In this document: positions 5,658-15,063 of the stretch, piece after piece
How positions within the stretch are numbered: position 1 is the first letter of the stretch
Layout: each line of letters starts with the position of its first letter
From: an uncultured Victivallales bacterium
GTDB taxonomy: Bacteria > Verrucomicrobiota > Lentisphaeria > Oligosphaerales > JAFGRS01
NCBI GenBank assembly: GCA_903834675.1
Contig: CAILKC010000719.1
Span: 1-16,876 of the forward strand
Length of the DNA: 16,876 nt
Direction: 5' to 3'
Program-made: the position numbers and the translations under genes
The notes under the pieces: model-generated
What the model saw: the letters and a program-made list of their open reading frames with translations, nothing else
Database searches by the model: none
What the model was told of the DNA's origin: nothing

Positions 5658-7043
5658 GTGAGTTCGTCTGCCCTCTATCTCAGCACCCGTGGTCACACCC
5701 GTGATGTCAGTTTTCGCGACGCGGTCCTGATGGGTCTGGCCACGGACGGCGGGTTACTGCTGCCCGAGGCTATCCCCACGGTGCAGCCCCTGCTGCAGCG
5801 CTGGCAGGCCCTGCCCTACGCGGCCCTCGCCCGGGAGGTCATGCGCCCCTTCATCGGCGACAGCCTCGACGAGGCGGAACTCTCCACCCTGGTGGACCGC
5901 AGTTACGCCACCTTCACCCATCCCGACATCTGCCCGGTCGTGCCGGTGGGACCCGTACATGTCGTGGAGCTTTTCCACGGCCCGACCCTGGCTTTCAAAG
6001 ACGTTGCCCTGCAGTTTCTGGGGAACCTCTTCGAGCACCTCCTCGGGGAGACCGGCTCAGGGTTGAACCTGCTTGGCGCCACCAGCGGCGATACCGGCAG
6101 CGCCGCCATCGCCGGGGTACGCGGGAAGAAGAACATTCACGTCTTCATCATGCATCCGCATGGCAAGGTGAGCCCCATTCAGGAGCGTCAGATGACGACC
6201 GTCCTGGATGACAATGTGCATAATCTGGCGATTGAGGGCACCTTCGACGACGGCCAGCGGGTGCTCAAGTCGGTGTTCAACGACTTGCCTTTCAAGCAAC
6301 GCTATCGGTTGGGGGCGGTGAACTCGGTGAACTGGGTGCGGGTGCTGGCGCAGATTGTGTACTATTTTCATGCCGCCTTCCGGGTTCAGGAACGCAGCGG
6401 CTGCCGCCAGGTGCAGGTGTGCGTGCCTACGGGTAATTTCGGCGACATTTTCGCGGGCTATGTCGCCCTGCGCATGGGGGCGCCGATCAGCCGCCTGATC
6501 CTGGCGACGAACGAGAACGACATTCTCGCCAGGTTCTTCAACACCGGGGTCTACTGCAAGGGTCCGGTGCAGCAGACCACGAGTCCATCCATGGACATCC
6601 AGGTGGCCAGCAACTTCGAGCGCTACCTCTACTACCGGACCGGGGCCGATCCTGCCGCCGTGTGCATGCTGATGGATCGCTTCACCGCGACGGGCGCCCT
6701 CACCGTCGAGGGCGCCGATGATCTTTTCGCTGCCGGGCGCGCCACCACTGCGGAGACCACGGACGCCATTCGACGCTACTACCGGCAGTATGGCTACCTG
6801 CTCGATCCGCATACCGCCGTTGGGGTGGCGGTGGCTGAGAGGTTCTTGCGGCGCGAGGAGCCGATGATCTGCCTGGCCACGGCGCATCCAGCGAAGTTTC
6901 CGGCCGCGATTCACACGGCGCTGGGCGAGGATGTTGCCCGGCACCCGCGCATTGACGGCCTGCTGGACCTGCCCACGCGTTGCACCGTACTGTCGGCCAC
7001 CAGCGCGGCGGTCCAGGAGTTCATCCGGCAGACGCTCGGTTGA
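5658..7043 (+). CDS. thrC: Threonine synthase
   Basis: ThrC converts O-phosphohomoserine to threonine with pyridoxal phosphate, the last step of threonine synthesis. The 461-residue product shows the N-terminal STRGHTRDVSFRDAVLMGLATDGGL typical of the family, the PLP lysine K114 in LAFKDVALQF, the phosphate-binding loop GATSGDTGSAA (from residue 140), and PTGNFGDIFAGY further on. The end carries ATAHPAKFPAAI, a conserved threonine-synthase feature. The length fits the longer class of threonine synthases that includes the fungal enzymes. The start is a GTG with GGAGGAAG about 8 nt upstream. It is separated from frr by 166 nt with a long inverted repeat, so it may have its own control, and is followed 79 nt later by the creatininase-family gene. 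Confidence 0.95.
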   Translation: MSSSALYLSTRGHTRDVSFRDAVLMGLATDGGLLLPEAIPTVQPLLQRWQALPYAALAREVMRPFIGDSLDEAELSTLVDRSYATFTHPDICPVVPVGPVHVVELFHGPTLAFKDVALQFLGNLFEHLLGETGSGLNLLGATSGDTGSAAIAGVRGKKNIHVFIMHPHGKVSPIQERQMTTVLDDNVHNLAIEGTFDDGQRVLKSVFNDLPFKQRYRLGAVNSVNWVRVLAQIVYYFHAAFRVQERSGCRQVQVCVPTGNFGDIFAGYVALRMGAPISRLILATNENDILARFFNTGVYCKGPVQQTTSPSMDIQVASNFERYLYYRTGADPAAVCMLMDRFTATGALTVEGADDLFAAGRATTAETTDAIRRYYRQYGYLLDPHTAVGVAVAERFLRREEPMICLATAHPAKFPAAIHTALGEDVARHPRIDGLLDLPTRCTVLSATSAAVQEFIRQTLG

Positions 7044-7122
7044 CGCCGCGGCCGCGGCCCCCGTCAGTCGTGTCCGACGCGGCCCCTGGCACGTGGCTGG
7101 ACCGAGTCATAAGGAGGGCGTG

Positions 7123-8022
7123 ATGAGACGCGAGGTACGCTGGGAGCGGATGTTTCCCGATGAGTTGGAGGCGGCCTTCGCCGCCTGCCCGGTCGCCTAC
7201 TTTCCCTACGGCCTGTGCGAACCGCACGGTCCCCATTGCGCCCTTGGCCTGGACGCGCTCAAGGCGCACGGCGTGGCCTGCCGCGCGGCCCGCGCTCACG
7301 GCGGCATCGTTGCCCCGGTAGACTACTGGCATTGCCATGAGGTCGGTATCTACGGCTCCTGGTCCATGAAGTATGTGGGCGAAGTCAAGCGCAACTGGCT
7401 GACCAGCCTGCCGCCCTGGCAGCATTTCCGCAATGTCTGCTACCATGTGCGTACGGCGGACAGCCTGGGGTTCCATGCCGCCATCTTCTTCACCGGACAC
7501 TACGGCCCCAACTGGCAGGACCTGAAGACGGTGTTGAAGCTGCTCCAGCCGCACGTGGGAACGCGTCTTTACGGGTTGCCGGACTGGGAGGCGAACACGC
7601 CTGGCTTTGATCACGACGGCAAGAGCGGCGGCGATCATGCGGGCAAGGTGGAGACCTCGCTGCTCTGGGCCTTGGAGCCTGAGTGTGTGGACCTGTCGCG
7701 GGTGCCGCCGGTGGACCAGCCCGGGACGCACCTGGCCATGGGCGCCACCTGTCGGCTGGCCAACCGCCTGACCGGCGAGCGGATGGTCCAGGACGAGGTG
7801 CGCTGGCTGGGAGCCAAGGCGGCGGAACTGCTGGCCGACTACGAGCGTGACCAACCGCCACACCGGCGGCTGACGTTCGAGCAGGTTGAGGCACTCTGGG
7901 AGCAGGCCATCCGACCCGTGGTCAAGGACTTCGCTTCCATGAAGCAACTCGGCCCCGGCCAGGACCCCGTGCCGGAATCCTCGGTCTGGTACGCGAATTG
8001 GCGAATCCCGGAGCGCGCCTGA
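7123..8022 (+). CDS. Creatininase-family metal-dependent amidohydrolase
   Basis: The 299-residue product resembles the creatininase (creatinine amidohydrolase) family. The first metal site reads EPHGPHCALGLD with E33, H35 and D44 at the same spacing as the zinc/manganese ligands of creatininase. TGHYGPN places a histidine at H126, and GKVETS places E177 in the position of the family's late conserved Glu. The usual GSxEQHGPHLP is altered to GLCEPHGPHCA, so this is a divergent member and the substrate cannot be named; family members cleave creatinine, N-formyl compounds, formamidopyrimidines and peptide-like bonds. The ATG at 7123 was chosen because AAGGAGG lies 5 nt upstream and the alignable domain starts just after; the open frame continues upstream into thrC. 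The stop lies 5 nt before the thioesterase start, so the two genes are probably cotranslated. Confidence 0.85.
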   Translation: MRREVRWERMFPDELEAAFAACPVAYFPYGLCEPHGPHCALGLDALKAHGVACRAARAHGGIVAPVDYWHCHEVGIYGSWSMKYVGEVKRNWLTSLPPWQHFRNVCYHVRTADSLGFHAAIFFTGHYGPNWQDLKTVLKLLQPHVGTRLYGLPDWEANTPGFDHDGKSGGDHAGKVETSLLWALEPECVDLSRVPPVDQPGTHLAMGATCRLANRLTGERMVQDEVRWLGAKAAELLADYERDQPPHRRLTFEQVEALWEQAIRPVVKDFASMKQLGPGQDPVPESSVWYANWRIPERA

Positions 8023-8027
8023 CCCCT

Positions 8028-8429
8028 ATGGACTTGTTTACCATCGTCAGGCCGGAACACCTGAATCACTATGGCCATTTGTTCGGTGGCCAACTGCTGA
8101 AATGGGTCGACGAATTTGCCTACCTCGTCGGGGTGCGTGAGTTCCCCGGCGCACGCTTGGTCACCCGCGCCATGGACGAGGTGTCGTTTACGCACGGCGT
8201 GCAAGTGGGCTCCACGCTCCGCTTCAGCATCTGCCGGAGCAATCTTGGGACCACCAGCGTGAGGTACGCGGTAGACGTTTTCGCCCAAGAGTGCGGGAAG
8301 CTCGACGAGTATCACGTATTTCGGACCACCATCACGTTCGTCTGCATTGGGGCAGGGCACGAGAAGCAAGCGCTGCCGACGCCTGTGGACGGCAGCGGTT
8401 CGCGGCGGCCGCCGGGAGGCCGGGAGTGA
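8028..8429 (+). CDS. Acyl-CoA thioesterase, hotdog fold
   Basis: The 133-residue product is a single hotdog domain of the YciA/BFIT-like acyl-CoA hydrolase family, which cleaves acyl-CoA to free acid and CoA. The signature NHYGHLFGGQLLKWVDEFAYL (from residue 13) contains the conserved Asn, the GG turn and the catalytic-region Asp28. The segments ARLVTRAMDEVSFTHGVQVG and YHVFRTTITFVCI match the core strands. The C-terminal 20 residues are Gly/Pro/Arg-rich and outside the domain. The ATG at 8028 was preferred; a TTG at 7998 in the same frame would overlap the upstream gene by 25 nt and has no good ribosome binding site. GGAG lies 14 nt before the ATG, rather far, so translation may depend on coupling to the creatininase-family gene. 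The acyl substrate is unknown. Confidence 0.88.
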   Translation: MDLFTIVRPEHLNHYGHLFGGQLLKWVDEFAYLVGVREFPGARLVTRAMDEVSFTHGVQVGSTLRFSICRSNLGTTSVRYAVDVFAQECGKLDEYHVFRTTITFVCIGAGHEKQALPTPVDGSGSRRPPGGRE

Positions 8430-8467
8430 GCGCCTAGAGCGAAGGCCCGGTGTGGCAGTATGGTAAA

Positions 8468-8517
8468 GCGCCGGGCAGTGCGTTTTTCGCCGCCTGCGAG
8501 AGGCGTCTGCCCGGCGC
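8468..8517 (+). other. Cloverleaf-like inverted repeat after the thioesterase gene
   Basis: GCGCCGGGCAG (8468-8478) pairs exactly with CTGCCCGGCGC (8507-8517), an 11-bp stem. The 28 nt between them hold two further hairpins: GCG-TTTTT-CGC (8480-8490) and CGCCT-GCGAG-AGGCG (8491-8505). The result is a compact three-way junction in the 134-nt gap before the histidine kinase. It may end the preceding transcript or be a structured RNA or DNA element; no T-run follows the outer stem. Confidence 0.5.
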
Positions 8518-8563
8518 CCGCCCGGCGGGCCGCTTGGAATGATACGGCAGGAGCAACGAGACC

Positions 8564-11161
8564 GTGAGGCTGGCCCCGAAGGAGAGTCCCGTGCCGAGCT
8601 GGGTCCGCAGGCAGTGGCAGAAAGCGCCGCGCTATGTTCTGACGGCGGTGGCGCTGGGTTTCGTCTGCTGCCTGCCCGCGCATCTGGCGTACACGCAATA
8701 CGCCCTCCGGCGCGACGCTATCCAGGCCCTCATCGGCGACGCGCAGAGCCGCGCCGGCCTGGCGGCGGTGTTTCTCAGCGACCGTCGCGATGAAGTGCAT
8801 AAACTGGTGGAATCTGGCGGGTTGCAGCGACCGGCCGTCCGGCAGGCGGAAGGAACGGACGGCCTGGATGCGGTTGGGGAGTCTCTGAGGGAGTTCGGGA
8901 GGGAGCACTCTCTGGGGAGCAAGCCCTGCTTCGCGCTCCTGGTATTCCTCTCCAAGAGCGGCGCCGTGCGCTCTGAAGCCGTGCCTGGCGCCCCACCTGT
9001 GCTGCTCACCTTTGACACCCTGAAGTCGCTGGCGCAGAACTCCTACATCCGCCCCACCTACCTGACCCTCGGCGTCAGGGGTAGCGGCGACATTCTGTTG
9101 CTGTCGGTGGCGGTGTTCTCGGCCGGGGTCGTGCAGGGACAACTCCTGGCCGTGCTGAACCCTGAGGCGGTGGATAACTGCATGCAGGATGCCCCCGCGT
9201 TCGCGCACCGTTCGGTGTACCTGGTGTCGCAGCAGGACGAGGTCTACGCGCCGCGCGGTTCGCCCATGGAGTGGCGTACAGACGTGGTTGCCCTACGCTC
9301 CGCAGGTCCAGACAAGAAGGTGTCGTTGCATCTGGGTTCGGCACCGGGTCGAACCACGAGCGCTGGACCGGGGCTGGCGGTGCGCGCCCATCTCCCCGCC
9401 TCCGAGTTCTCCCTCGTCTGCGTCGAGCCTGGCGCGGCGATCCCGACCGTGGGCGGAATCGTCCGGACGGCCTTGTTGTACCTTGGGGTTGGGGTGGGAT
9501 TACTGGCGCTCGCCTTCCACGGCCGCGGCCTGTACAGCCGCCTCTTGGGCGGGTCGGCTGGCGACCCGGCCGAAAGGGTGACCGAGGAGCAGTCTCAGGG
9601 CTTCCTGGCGCTGTTCGAGCATCTTCCCGACAGCCTGCTGCTGGCCGACCTTGAGGGAGGGGTACACTGCCTGAACCGGGCCATGCAGATACGGACAGGT
9701 AGCGATGCAGAGAGCCTCCGCGGAAAGCCCGTCAAAGCCCTGCTCGGAGAGGTGCTGGACGAGGCCGACCGCGGCGTCCTGAACCGGGCCTTGCAGGGCC
9801 GACAGCCCTGGTACGGTCGGATGCGCAACCCGCGGTTGGACGGCACCACCCTCACGGCGGAGACAGCAGTCTTCCCCGTGTTGGGCCGCAACGGTCGGCC
9901 CGCGGGGATCGTGGTGCTGCAGCGGGATGTCACGGCCGAGGTGCAGATGGGAGACCGGCTGCGCCAGGCTCAGAAGATGGAGGCTGTCGGCGTGCTCACC
10001 GATGGCATTGCGCACGACTTCAACAATCTCCTCACCGTCATTCAAGGCAACTGCTCCCTACTGCTGGGCGGCACCGATTCCCTGGACTCCTTCGCCCGCG
10101 ACAACATCGATGAAATCCTGCGCGCCTGCGACCGCGCGGCAGCGATGACGCGCCGACTGCTCTCCTTCAGTCGGCACAAGGGCATTCAGCTTGAGATTGT
10201 GGACCTGAACGAGGTGGTCGGCAGCACCGAGAAGATGCTGTCCCGGTTGATCCGCGAGAACGTCGATATGAGCTTGATGCTGGCCGCTGAGCCGGTGCTG
10301 GTCAAGGCCGACATCGTGCAGTTGGAACAGGTGATCATCAACCTCACGGTCAACGCCAGGGACGCGATGCCGCGCGGCGGTCGTTTGACCGTGCGCGTGG
10401 GGCGGCGAAGCATCACCACGCGGGCGGCGGGAATCCATTTGGAGGAAGGCGAGTACGCCGTGTTGGCAGTGGAAGACACGGGTCATGGGATGGACGAGAT
10501 GACCAGGCGCCGCATCTTCGAACCCTTCTTCACCACCAAGGCCGAACACGAAGGAACGGGCCTGGGCCTGACCACGGTTCAGTCCATCGTCAAGGACCAC
10601 GGCGGCGCCGTCACGGTGCAGAGTCAGGTCGGACTTGGCACCGCTTTCACCGTCTGGCTGCCGCGCTACACCGAGCCGCGCTTGCCGCCGGAGGTCAGTT
10701 CGGAGCGGACCACTTTAACGCTCGATGCCGACACCGAAATCGTCTTGCCGGCCAGCGGGGCGCAGAGCCGCTCGCGAGCGGACGTCGGCATTCTGCTGCT
10801 TGACGACGAGGAGTCTGTGCTGCGTATGATCGAGCGCGGGCTGGTCACCAAGGGCTTCAAGGTTTTCGCCGCGCGGACCGACATCGAACTGCTGATGAAA
10901 TGGGAAGAGCACCGGGACGAGGTCGACTTGCTGATCACGGACATGGTCATGCCGGGCATGAGTGGGGTCGAGGTGGCTGAACGGCTGCGGCAGGACCGGC
11001 CGGAGCTGAAGGTGCTGAGTATTTCCGCCTATACGGACTCGGTGATTATGAAACTGGGTGGCACGGGTTGTGACGATACGCTTTTCCTGCAGAAGCCGTT
11101 CACCCCGGATGTACTCATCGCCAAGGTCGAGCGCATGCTGTCGATCAGCCCCGCCGAGTAG
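8564..11161 (+). CDS. Membrane-bound hybrid histidine kinase (sensor-PAS-HisKA-HATPase-receiver)
   Basis: This 865-residue protein is a complete hybrid sensor kinase. A first membrane helix lies at about 23-43, an extracytoplasmic sensor region at 44-295 and a second helix at about 296-322. A PAS-like domain follows (about 345-460). The phosphorylated histidine is H484 in GIAHDFNNLL. The ATPase domain has N597 (N box, NLTVNARDAM), DTGHGM at 638-643 and GTGLGL at 664-669. A receiver follows with the acidic pair D747/D748, phospho-acceptor D793 in LLITDMVMPGM and K844 in KPF, so all catalytic residues are present. The GTG at 8564 has AGGAG 10 nt upstream; a second GTG at 8591 has AAGGAG 6 nt upstream and could be the true start. 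No response regulator or transfer protein is next to it, so its output partner is elsewhere. The ligand is unknown. It converges on the V-type ATPase operon. Confidence 0.94.
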   Translation: MRLAPKESPVPSWVRRQWQKAPRYVLTAVALGFVCCLPAHLAYTQYALRRDAIQALIGDAQSRAGLAAVFLSDRRDEVHKLVESGGLQRPAVRQAEGTDGLDAVGESLREFGREHSLGSKPCFALLVFLSKSGAVRSEAVPGAPPVLLTFDTLKSLAQNSYIRPTYLTLGVRGSGDILLLSVAVFSAGVVQGQLLAVLNPEAVDNCMQDAPAFAHRSVYLVSQQDEVYAPRGSPMEWRTDVVALRSAGPDKKVSLHLGSAPGRTTSAGPGLAVRAHLPASEFSLVCVEPGAAIPTVGGIVRTALLYLGVGVGLLALAFHGRGLYSRLLGGSAGDPAERVTEEQSQGFLALFEHLPDSLLLADLEGGVHCLNRAMQIRTGSDAESLRGKPVKALLGEVLDEADRGVLNRALQGRQPWYGRMRNPRLDGTTLTAETAVFPVLGRNGRPAGIVVLQRDVTAEVQMGDRLRQAQKMEAVGVLTDGIAHDFNNLLTVIQGNCSLLLGGTDSLDSFARDNIDEILRACDRAAAMTRRLLSFSRHKGIQLEIVDLNEVVGSTEKMLSRLIRENVDMSLMLAAEPVLVKADIVQLEQVIINLTVNARDAMPRGGRLTVRVGRRSITTRAAGIHLEEGEYAVLAVEDTGHGMDEMTRRRIFEPFFTTKAEHEGTGLGLTTVQSIVKDHGGAVTVQSQVGLGTAFTVWLPRYTEPRLPPEVSSERTTLTLDADTEIVLPASGAQSRSRADVGILLLDDEESVLRMIERGLVTKGFKVFAARTDIELLMKWEEHRDEVDLLITDMVMPGMSGVEVAERLRQDRPELKVLSISAYTDSVIMKLGGTGCDDTLFLQKPFTPDVLIAKVERMLSISPAE

Positions 11162-11222
11162 GAGGCCGGAGGCCAGCGGCAGTCGCCCGCGGCCATCTGG
11201 CAGCCGCGCTTCGTCACTCCCC

Positions 11223-11855
11223 CTAAGCCTGGGCCTTGGCCTCGTTGTTGCGCTTGACCATCTTCATCATAAAGAACGATTCGAGATCCTTGCCCTCGAG
11301 CACATCGCGGATGTGCCCCAACGTATCCTTGAAATCAGGAATGAAGATCTGTTCCAGCGCGTTGACGCGACGTTGGGTCTTCTTGAGTTCGCGGGCCAGG
11401 AGCCAGACGGCGGACTCCAGTTCAGCGAGGCGGCCGACGGCTTCGAGCAGGATCAGGAAGTCCCGCATGGTCTGGTCCACCAGGGAGTCGGTGCCGGCGA
11501 AGCCGAACTGGCTGGTAAGAGCGCCCGGCTCGATGGCGATGGTCGGCACGCGGATGCCGGCGGTGACGCGGGTGTCACTGCGGACCTTGTGCTCGTAGTG
11601 GATCCCGGCGCCAATGCTGCGCATGCGGTGATAGCCGTTGCGGGCGATGGCTTTACGCAACGTCTCGTAGGCCTGTTGGCGATGCTGGTCCACCTCGGCC
11701 TGGACCGTCCGAACCCGGTCCACCAGCCGCATCAGTTCCATGACCAGGATCTCGCGCTTCTGCTCCAGGAGGTTGAAGCCCTCGGTGGCCATGGCGAGAT
11801 CGCGCTTCATGGCGAGTTGGTTGCTCTTGGTGGGCGCCACGTTCAGGCGGCTCAT
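11223..11855 (-). CDS. ntpD: V/A-type ATPase subunit D (central stalk)
   Basis: Subunit D is the coiled-coil rotor shaft inside the A3B3 head. The 210-residue product has the family opening ([38 protein letters not shown]), two long terminal helices with heptad-like spacing, and the late segment [27 protein letters not shown], which is highly characteristic. Its ATG overlaps the ntpB stop in an ATGA, with GGGAG close upstream, so translation is coupled. It is the last gene of the operon; 61 nt separate its stop from the stop of the convergent kinase, and I see no convincing intrinsic terminator there. Confidence 0.95.
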   Translation of the reverse strand: MSRLNVAPTKSNQLAMKRDLAMATEGFNLLEQKREILVMELMRLVDRVRTVQAEVDQHRQQAYETLRKAIARNGYHRMRSIGAGIHYEHKVRSDTRVTAGIRVPTIAIEPGALTSQFGFAGTDSLVDQTMRDFLILLEAVGRLAELESAVWLLARELKKTQRRVNALEQIFIPDFKDTLGHIRDVLEGKDLESFFMMKMVKRNNEAKAQA

Positions 11856-13264
11856 GGGGCGCTCCCGGTGGGGGCCGGCGGGCCCGGCGCGTCATAGTGT
11901 TTGGCCAGTTCCTCAGCGGTGACCCGATAGAGCTCGGCGCGCGGCAGGATGCGCAGCGCCTCCCAGCCTAGCTGGAGGCTCTGTTCGATGCTGCGGTTTT
12001 CGTCTTCGCCCTGGGCGATGACCGTACGCTCGAACTGCTGGCCGAAGGTGATGAAGAGCTTATCGGTGGGGCTGAGTTCTTCTTCGCCGATGACGCTAGC
12101 CAAGGCACGAATGTCCTTGACCCGCGAGTAGGCGGCAAAGAGTTGTGAGGCGAGATGGGGGTGGTCGTCCCGGGTCCGGCCCTTGCCGATGCCGTCCTTC
12201 ATCAGGCGCGACAGCGACGGCAGTCCGGCAACCGGCGGGTAGACGCCGCGTTGGAAGAGGTCGCGTTCCAGCACGATCTGGCCTTCGGTGATGTAGCCGG
12301 TCAGGTCTGGGATGGGGTGGCTGATGTCGTCGCTGGGCATCGTCAGGATCGGCATCTGGGTAATGGAGCCTTCGCGGCCCTCGAGTCGGCCGGCGCGTTC
12401 GTAGAGGCTGGCCAGATCGCTGTAGAGGTAGCCCGGGTAGCCCTTGCGGCTTGGGATCTCGCTGCGGGCGGTGGCGATCTCGCGCAGGGCCTCGCAGTAG
12501 TTGGTCATGTCGGTCATGATCACCAACACGTGCATGCCCTTCTCAAAGGCAAGATACTCAGCGAGGGTGAGGGCGCTGCGCGGGGTGACCAGGCGTTCCA
12601 CGGACGGGTCGTCGGCCAGGCTGAGGAACATGGCCACGTTGCTAATCACGCCGCTGCGCTCAAACGAGTCGATGAAGAAGCGGGCCACGTCGTACTTGAC
12701 GCCCATGGCGGCGAAGACGATGGCGAAATCGACCTCTTCGTTGAGCAGGCGGGCCTGGCGGGCGATCTGGGCGGCAATGCGGTTATGGGGCAGGCCGTTG
12801 CCCGAGAAGATGGGCAGCTTCTGGCCTCGTACCAGGGTGTTCATCAGGTCGATCGAACTGATCCCGGTCTGGATGAAATCACGCGGGTAGTGACGGGCGC
12901 AGGGGTTGATGGGCAGGCCATGCACGTCGCGGCGTTCGCTGGTGAGCACGTCGGGGAGTCCATCCTTCGGTCGGCCCAGGCCGTCGAAGATGCGGCCCAG
13001 CATCTCGCGGCTCACCGGCACCTGCAGCGAGGTGGCCAGGAAGCGCAGCCTGGTCGTGGCATTGCTCAGGGCTTCGGTGCCACTGAATACCTGGATGGCC
13101 GCGGCCGTGGCGCTGATATCGAGGACCTGGCCGAGGCGCGGCGCGCCGTCCGGGCCGACAATCTCGACCAGTTCGTCGAAGCCCACCCCGGAGACCCCCT
13201 CGACAAAGAGCAGCGGCCCGTTGATCTCCTTGACCCCCCGGTACTCCAAGCCGGCGACTCGCAT
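11852..13264 (-). CDS. ntpB: V/A-type ATPase subunit B (regulatory, non-catalytic)
   Basis: Subunit B alternates with A in the head ring and shapes the catalytic sites. The 470-residue product begins with the family N-terminus ([20 protein letters not shown]). Instead of a Walker A motif it has the degenerate SGNGLPHNR at 154-162, as expected for B. It also carries [32 protein letters not shown], and [22 protein letters not shown] (from 272), which contributes to the A/B interface. The ATG at 13264 shares one base with the ntpA stop (TGATG), and AAGGAGA lies about 9 nt upstream. The frame is open further upstream to 13696, but that part is only a shadow of ntpA. Confidence 0.97.
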   Translation of the reverse strand: MRVAGLEYRGVKEINGPLLFVEGVSGVGFDELVEIVGPDGAPRLGQVLDISATAAAIQVFSGTEALSNATTRLRFLATSLQVPVSREMLGRIFDGLGRPKDGLPDVLTSERRDVHGLPINPCARHYPRDFIQTGISSIDLMNTLVRGQKLPIFSGNGLPHNRIAAQIARQARLLNEEVDFAIVFAAMGVKYDVARFFIDSFERSGVISNVAMFLSLADDPSVERLVTPRSALTLAEYLAFEKGMHVLVIMTDMTNYCEALREIATARSEIPSRKGYPGYLYSDLASLYERAGRLEGREGSITQMPILTMPSDDISHPIPDLTGYITEGQIVLERDLFQRGVYPPVAGLPSLSRLMKDGIGKGRTRDDHPHLASQLFAAYSRVKDIRALASVIGEEELSPTDKLFITFGQQFERTVIAQGEDENRSIEQSLQLGWEALRILPRAELYRVTAEELAKHYDAPGPPAPTGSAP

Positions 13265-15063
13265 CAGGCGAATCTCCTTTCCAGTTGGCCGAGTTCGCGG
13301 TCCACGGTCTCCGCCAGGGCCTTCATCATCGCCGCGTCGCCGTTGGGCACCGTGCTCTTCATGCGGACCACGCCGTCGAGGCACCCCAAGCCACGGATGT
13401 CGGCCAGGGTGCCGCCGCGGTGGATGAGGCGCAGGGAGCGCTCCGCCAGTTGCACCAGCAGCCGCATCATCCAGAGCTGCTTGTCGGGCGAGCAGTACAT
13501 GTCGATCGGGTCGAAAGAGTTCTGCTGCAGGAAGGCATTCTTGACCAGGTCCGCGACGAAGAGGGTCAGACGCTGGTACTCGGGCAAGGCATCCGGACCG
13601 ACCAGCCGAGCGATGCGTTGCAGCTTGACCTCCTCCTGCAGCAGGGTCATCAGGGCGCCGCGGTGGCGTTCCCACTCGGGGTCCTCTTTCTGCCACCAGC
13701 CGGAGATCTCGGCGAGGTACTCACTGTAGCTGTTCAGCCAACTGATCGCCGGGTAGTGCCGGGCGTTGGCCAAGTCGCGGTCCAAGGCCCAGAAACAGCG
13801 AATGAAGCGGCAAGTGTGCTGGGTCACCGGCTCGCTGAAGTCCCCGCCAGGGGGCGAGACGGCGCCGATGACCGAGACCGAGCCCACCTCGCCGGAGAGG
13901 GTGACGGCCTTGCCGGCGCGTTCGTAGAAGCTGGCCAGACGGGCGGGCAGATAGGCGGGGAAGCCCTCGTCTGCTGGCATTTCTTCGAGACGTCCGGAGA
14001 GCTCGCGCAAGGCCTCGGCCCAGCGAGAGGTCGAGTCCGCCATCACGGCCACGTCGTAGCCCATGTCGCGGTAGTACTCGGCCAGAGTGATGCCGGTGTA
14101 GATGCTGACTTCGCGCGCGGCGACGGGCATATTCGAGGTGTTGGCAATGAGGATGGTCCGCTCCATCAGCGAGCGCCCGGTGCGAGGGTCGATCAACTGG
14201 GGGAACTCGTGCAGGACCTCGGTCATCTCGTTGCCGCGTTCGCCGCAGCCGATGTAGACGATGAGGCGCGCCTCGGCCCACTTGGCCAGCGCCTGCTGGG
14301 TCATGGTCTTGCCGGTGCCGAAGCCGCCCGGGATGGCCGCGGCGCCGCCCTTGCCGATGGGGAAGAAGGTATCGATCACGCGCAGTCCGGTAAGCAGCGG
14401 CGCGTCCACCGGCAGGCGCTCGCGGGTGGGCCGTGGGGTGCGCACCGGCCACCAGTGGCACAGGCTCAACTCGTGCAGGGCGCCGACGCCCTGCAGACGA
14501 CAGACGACCGCATCGTTGCCGTACTGGCCGGCGCTCTCGAGCGACACCACCGTGCCACTCACGCCGGGCGGCACCAACAGCCGGTGCTCGACGCTCAGGG
14601 TTTCCTGGACGCAGCCATAGAGCTGCCCGGCCGCGAGTCGGTCCCCGACCTTGCAGCGCGGTTCGAAGGGCCACTGGCGCAAGCCGTCCAAGGGCGGCGG
14701 CTTCTCCCCGCGGCCGATCATCGGTCCGCTGTGCGCCGCCATGGTTTGCAGGGGACGCTGGATGCCGTCGTAGATGGTGCCCAGCAAACCGGGGCCAAGC
14801 TTGACCGAGAGGGGTCGGCCAGTGCCGTAGACCGGCTCGCCGGGGCGCAGGCCGCTGGTGTTCTCGTAAACCTGTATGGTCGCGACGCCGTGGCGCAGAC
14901 GGATGACCTCGCCGATCAGCCGCAGGTGGCCGGTTTCGACCACTTCCAGCATCCCAGCGGCGGCCATATTGCGCGCCTCGACGACCGGGCCGTTGATGCG
15001 AGTGATCTCGCCGACCACGGGCGGCGCCCCAACGGCGGAGAGGTTGGCGGTCGGTTCAGGCAT
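13264..15063 (-). CDS. ntpA: V/A-type ATPase subunit A (catalytic)
   Basis: Subunit A hydrolyses or makes ATP in the head. The 599-residue product has the N-terminal barrel ([14 protein letters not shown]), the non-homologous insertion typical of A subunits (about 110-195), the P-loop GGFGTGKT at 246-253, GCGERGNEM at 273-281 with the catalytic Glu, and [16 protein letters not shown] further on. The segment [18 protein letters not shown] is also typical. I chose the ATG at 15063; a GTG at 15078 in the same frame is an alternative, and neither has a strong ribosome binding site. The start overlaps the end of ntpE by 8 nt (23 if the GTG is used), so it probably relies on coupling. Confidence 0.97.
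   Translation of the reverse strand: MPEPTANLSAVGAPPVVGEITRINGPVVEARNMAAAGMLEVVETGHLRLIGEVIRLRHGVATIQVYENTSGLRPGEPVYGTGRPLSVKLGPGLLGTIYDGIQRPLQTMAAHSGPMIGRGEKPPPLDGLRQWPFEPRCKVGDRLAAGQLYGCVQETLSVEHRLLVPPGVSGTVVSLESAGQYGNDAVVCRLQGVGALHELSLCHWWPVRTPRPTRERLPVDAPLLTGLRVIDTFFPIGKGGAAAIPGGFGTGKTMTQQALAKWAEARLIVYIGCGERGNEMTEVLHEFPQLIDPRTGRSLMERTILIANTSNMPVAAREVSIYTGITLAEYYRDMGYDVAVMADSTSRWAEALRELSGRLEEMPADEGFPAYLPARLASFYERAGKAVTLSGEVGSVSVIGAVSPPGGDFSEPVTQHTCRFIRCFWALDRDLANARHYPAISWLNSYSEYLAEISGWWQKEDPEWERHRGALMTLLQEEVKLQRIARLVGPDALPEYQRLTLFVADLVKNAFLQQNSFDPIDMYCSPDKQLWMMRLLVQLAERSLRLIHRGGTLADIRGLGCLDGVVRMKSTVPNGDAAMMKALAETVDRELGQLERRFA

Noticed and set aside
7046..7057. Palindrome CCGCGGCCGCGG after thrC
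   Set aside because: It is simple GC-rich sequence, expected by chance at this composition, with no supporting context.
7086..7101. Sigma-54-like sequence TGGCACG before the creatininase-family gene
   Set aside because: The -24 half fits, but at the -12 position the required GC is GA, so it is only a near miss.
11162..11222. Terminator between the kinase and ntpD
   Set aside because: Only short, competing stems such as GCCAG/CTGGC are visible, with no T-run; not strong enough to annotate.
12155..13729. 524-codon open frame on the + strand opposite ntpB
   Set aside because: It is an antisense shadow of ntpB, with no recognisable motif and no ribosome binding site of note.
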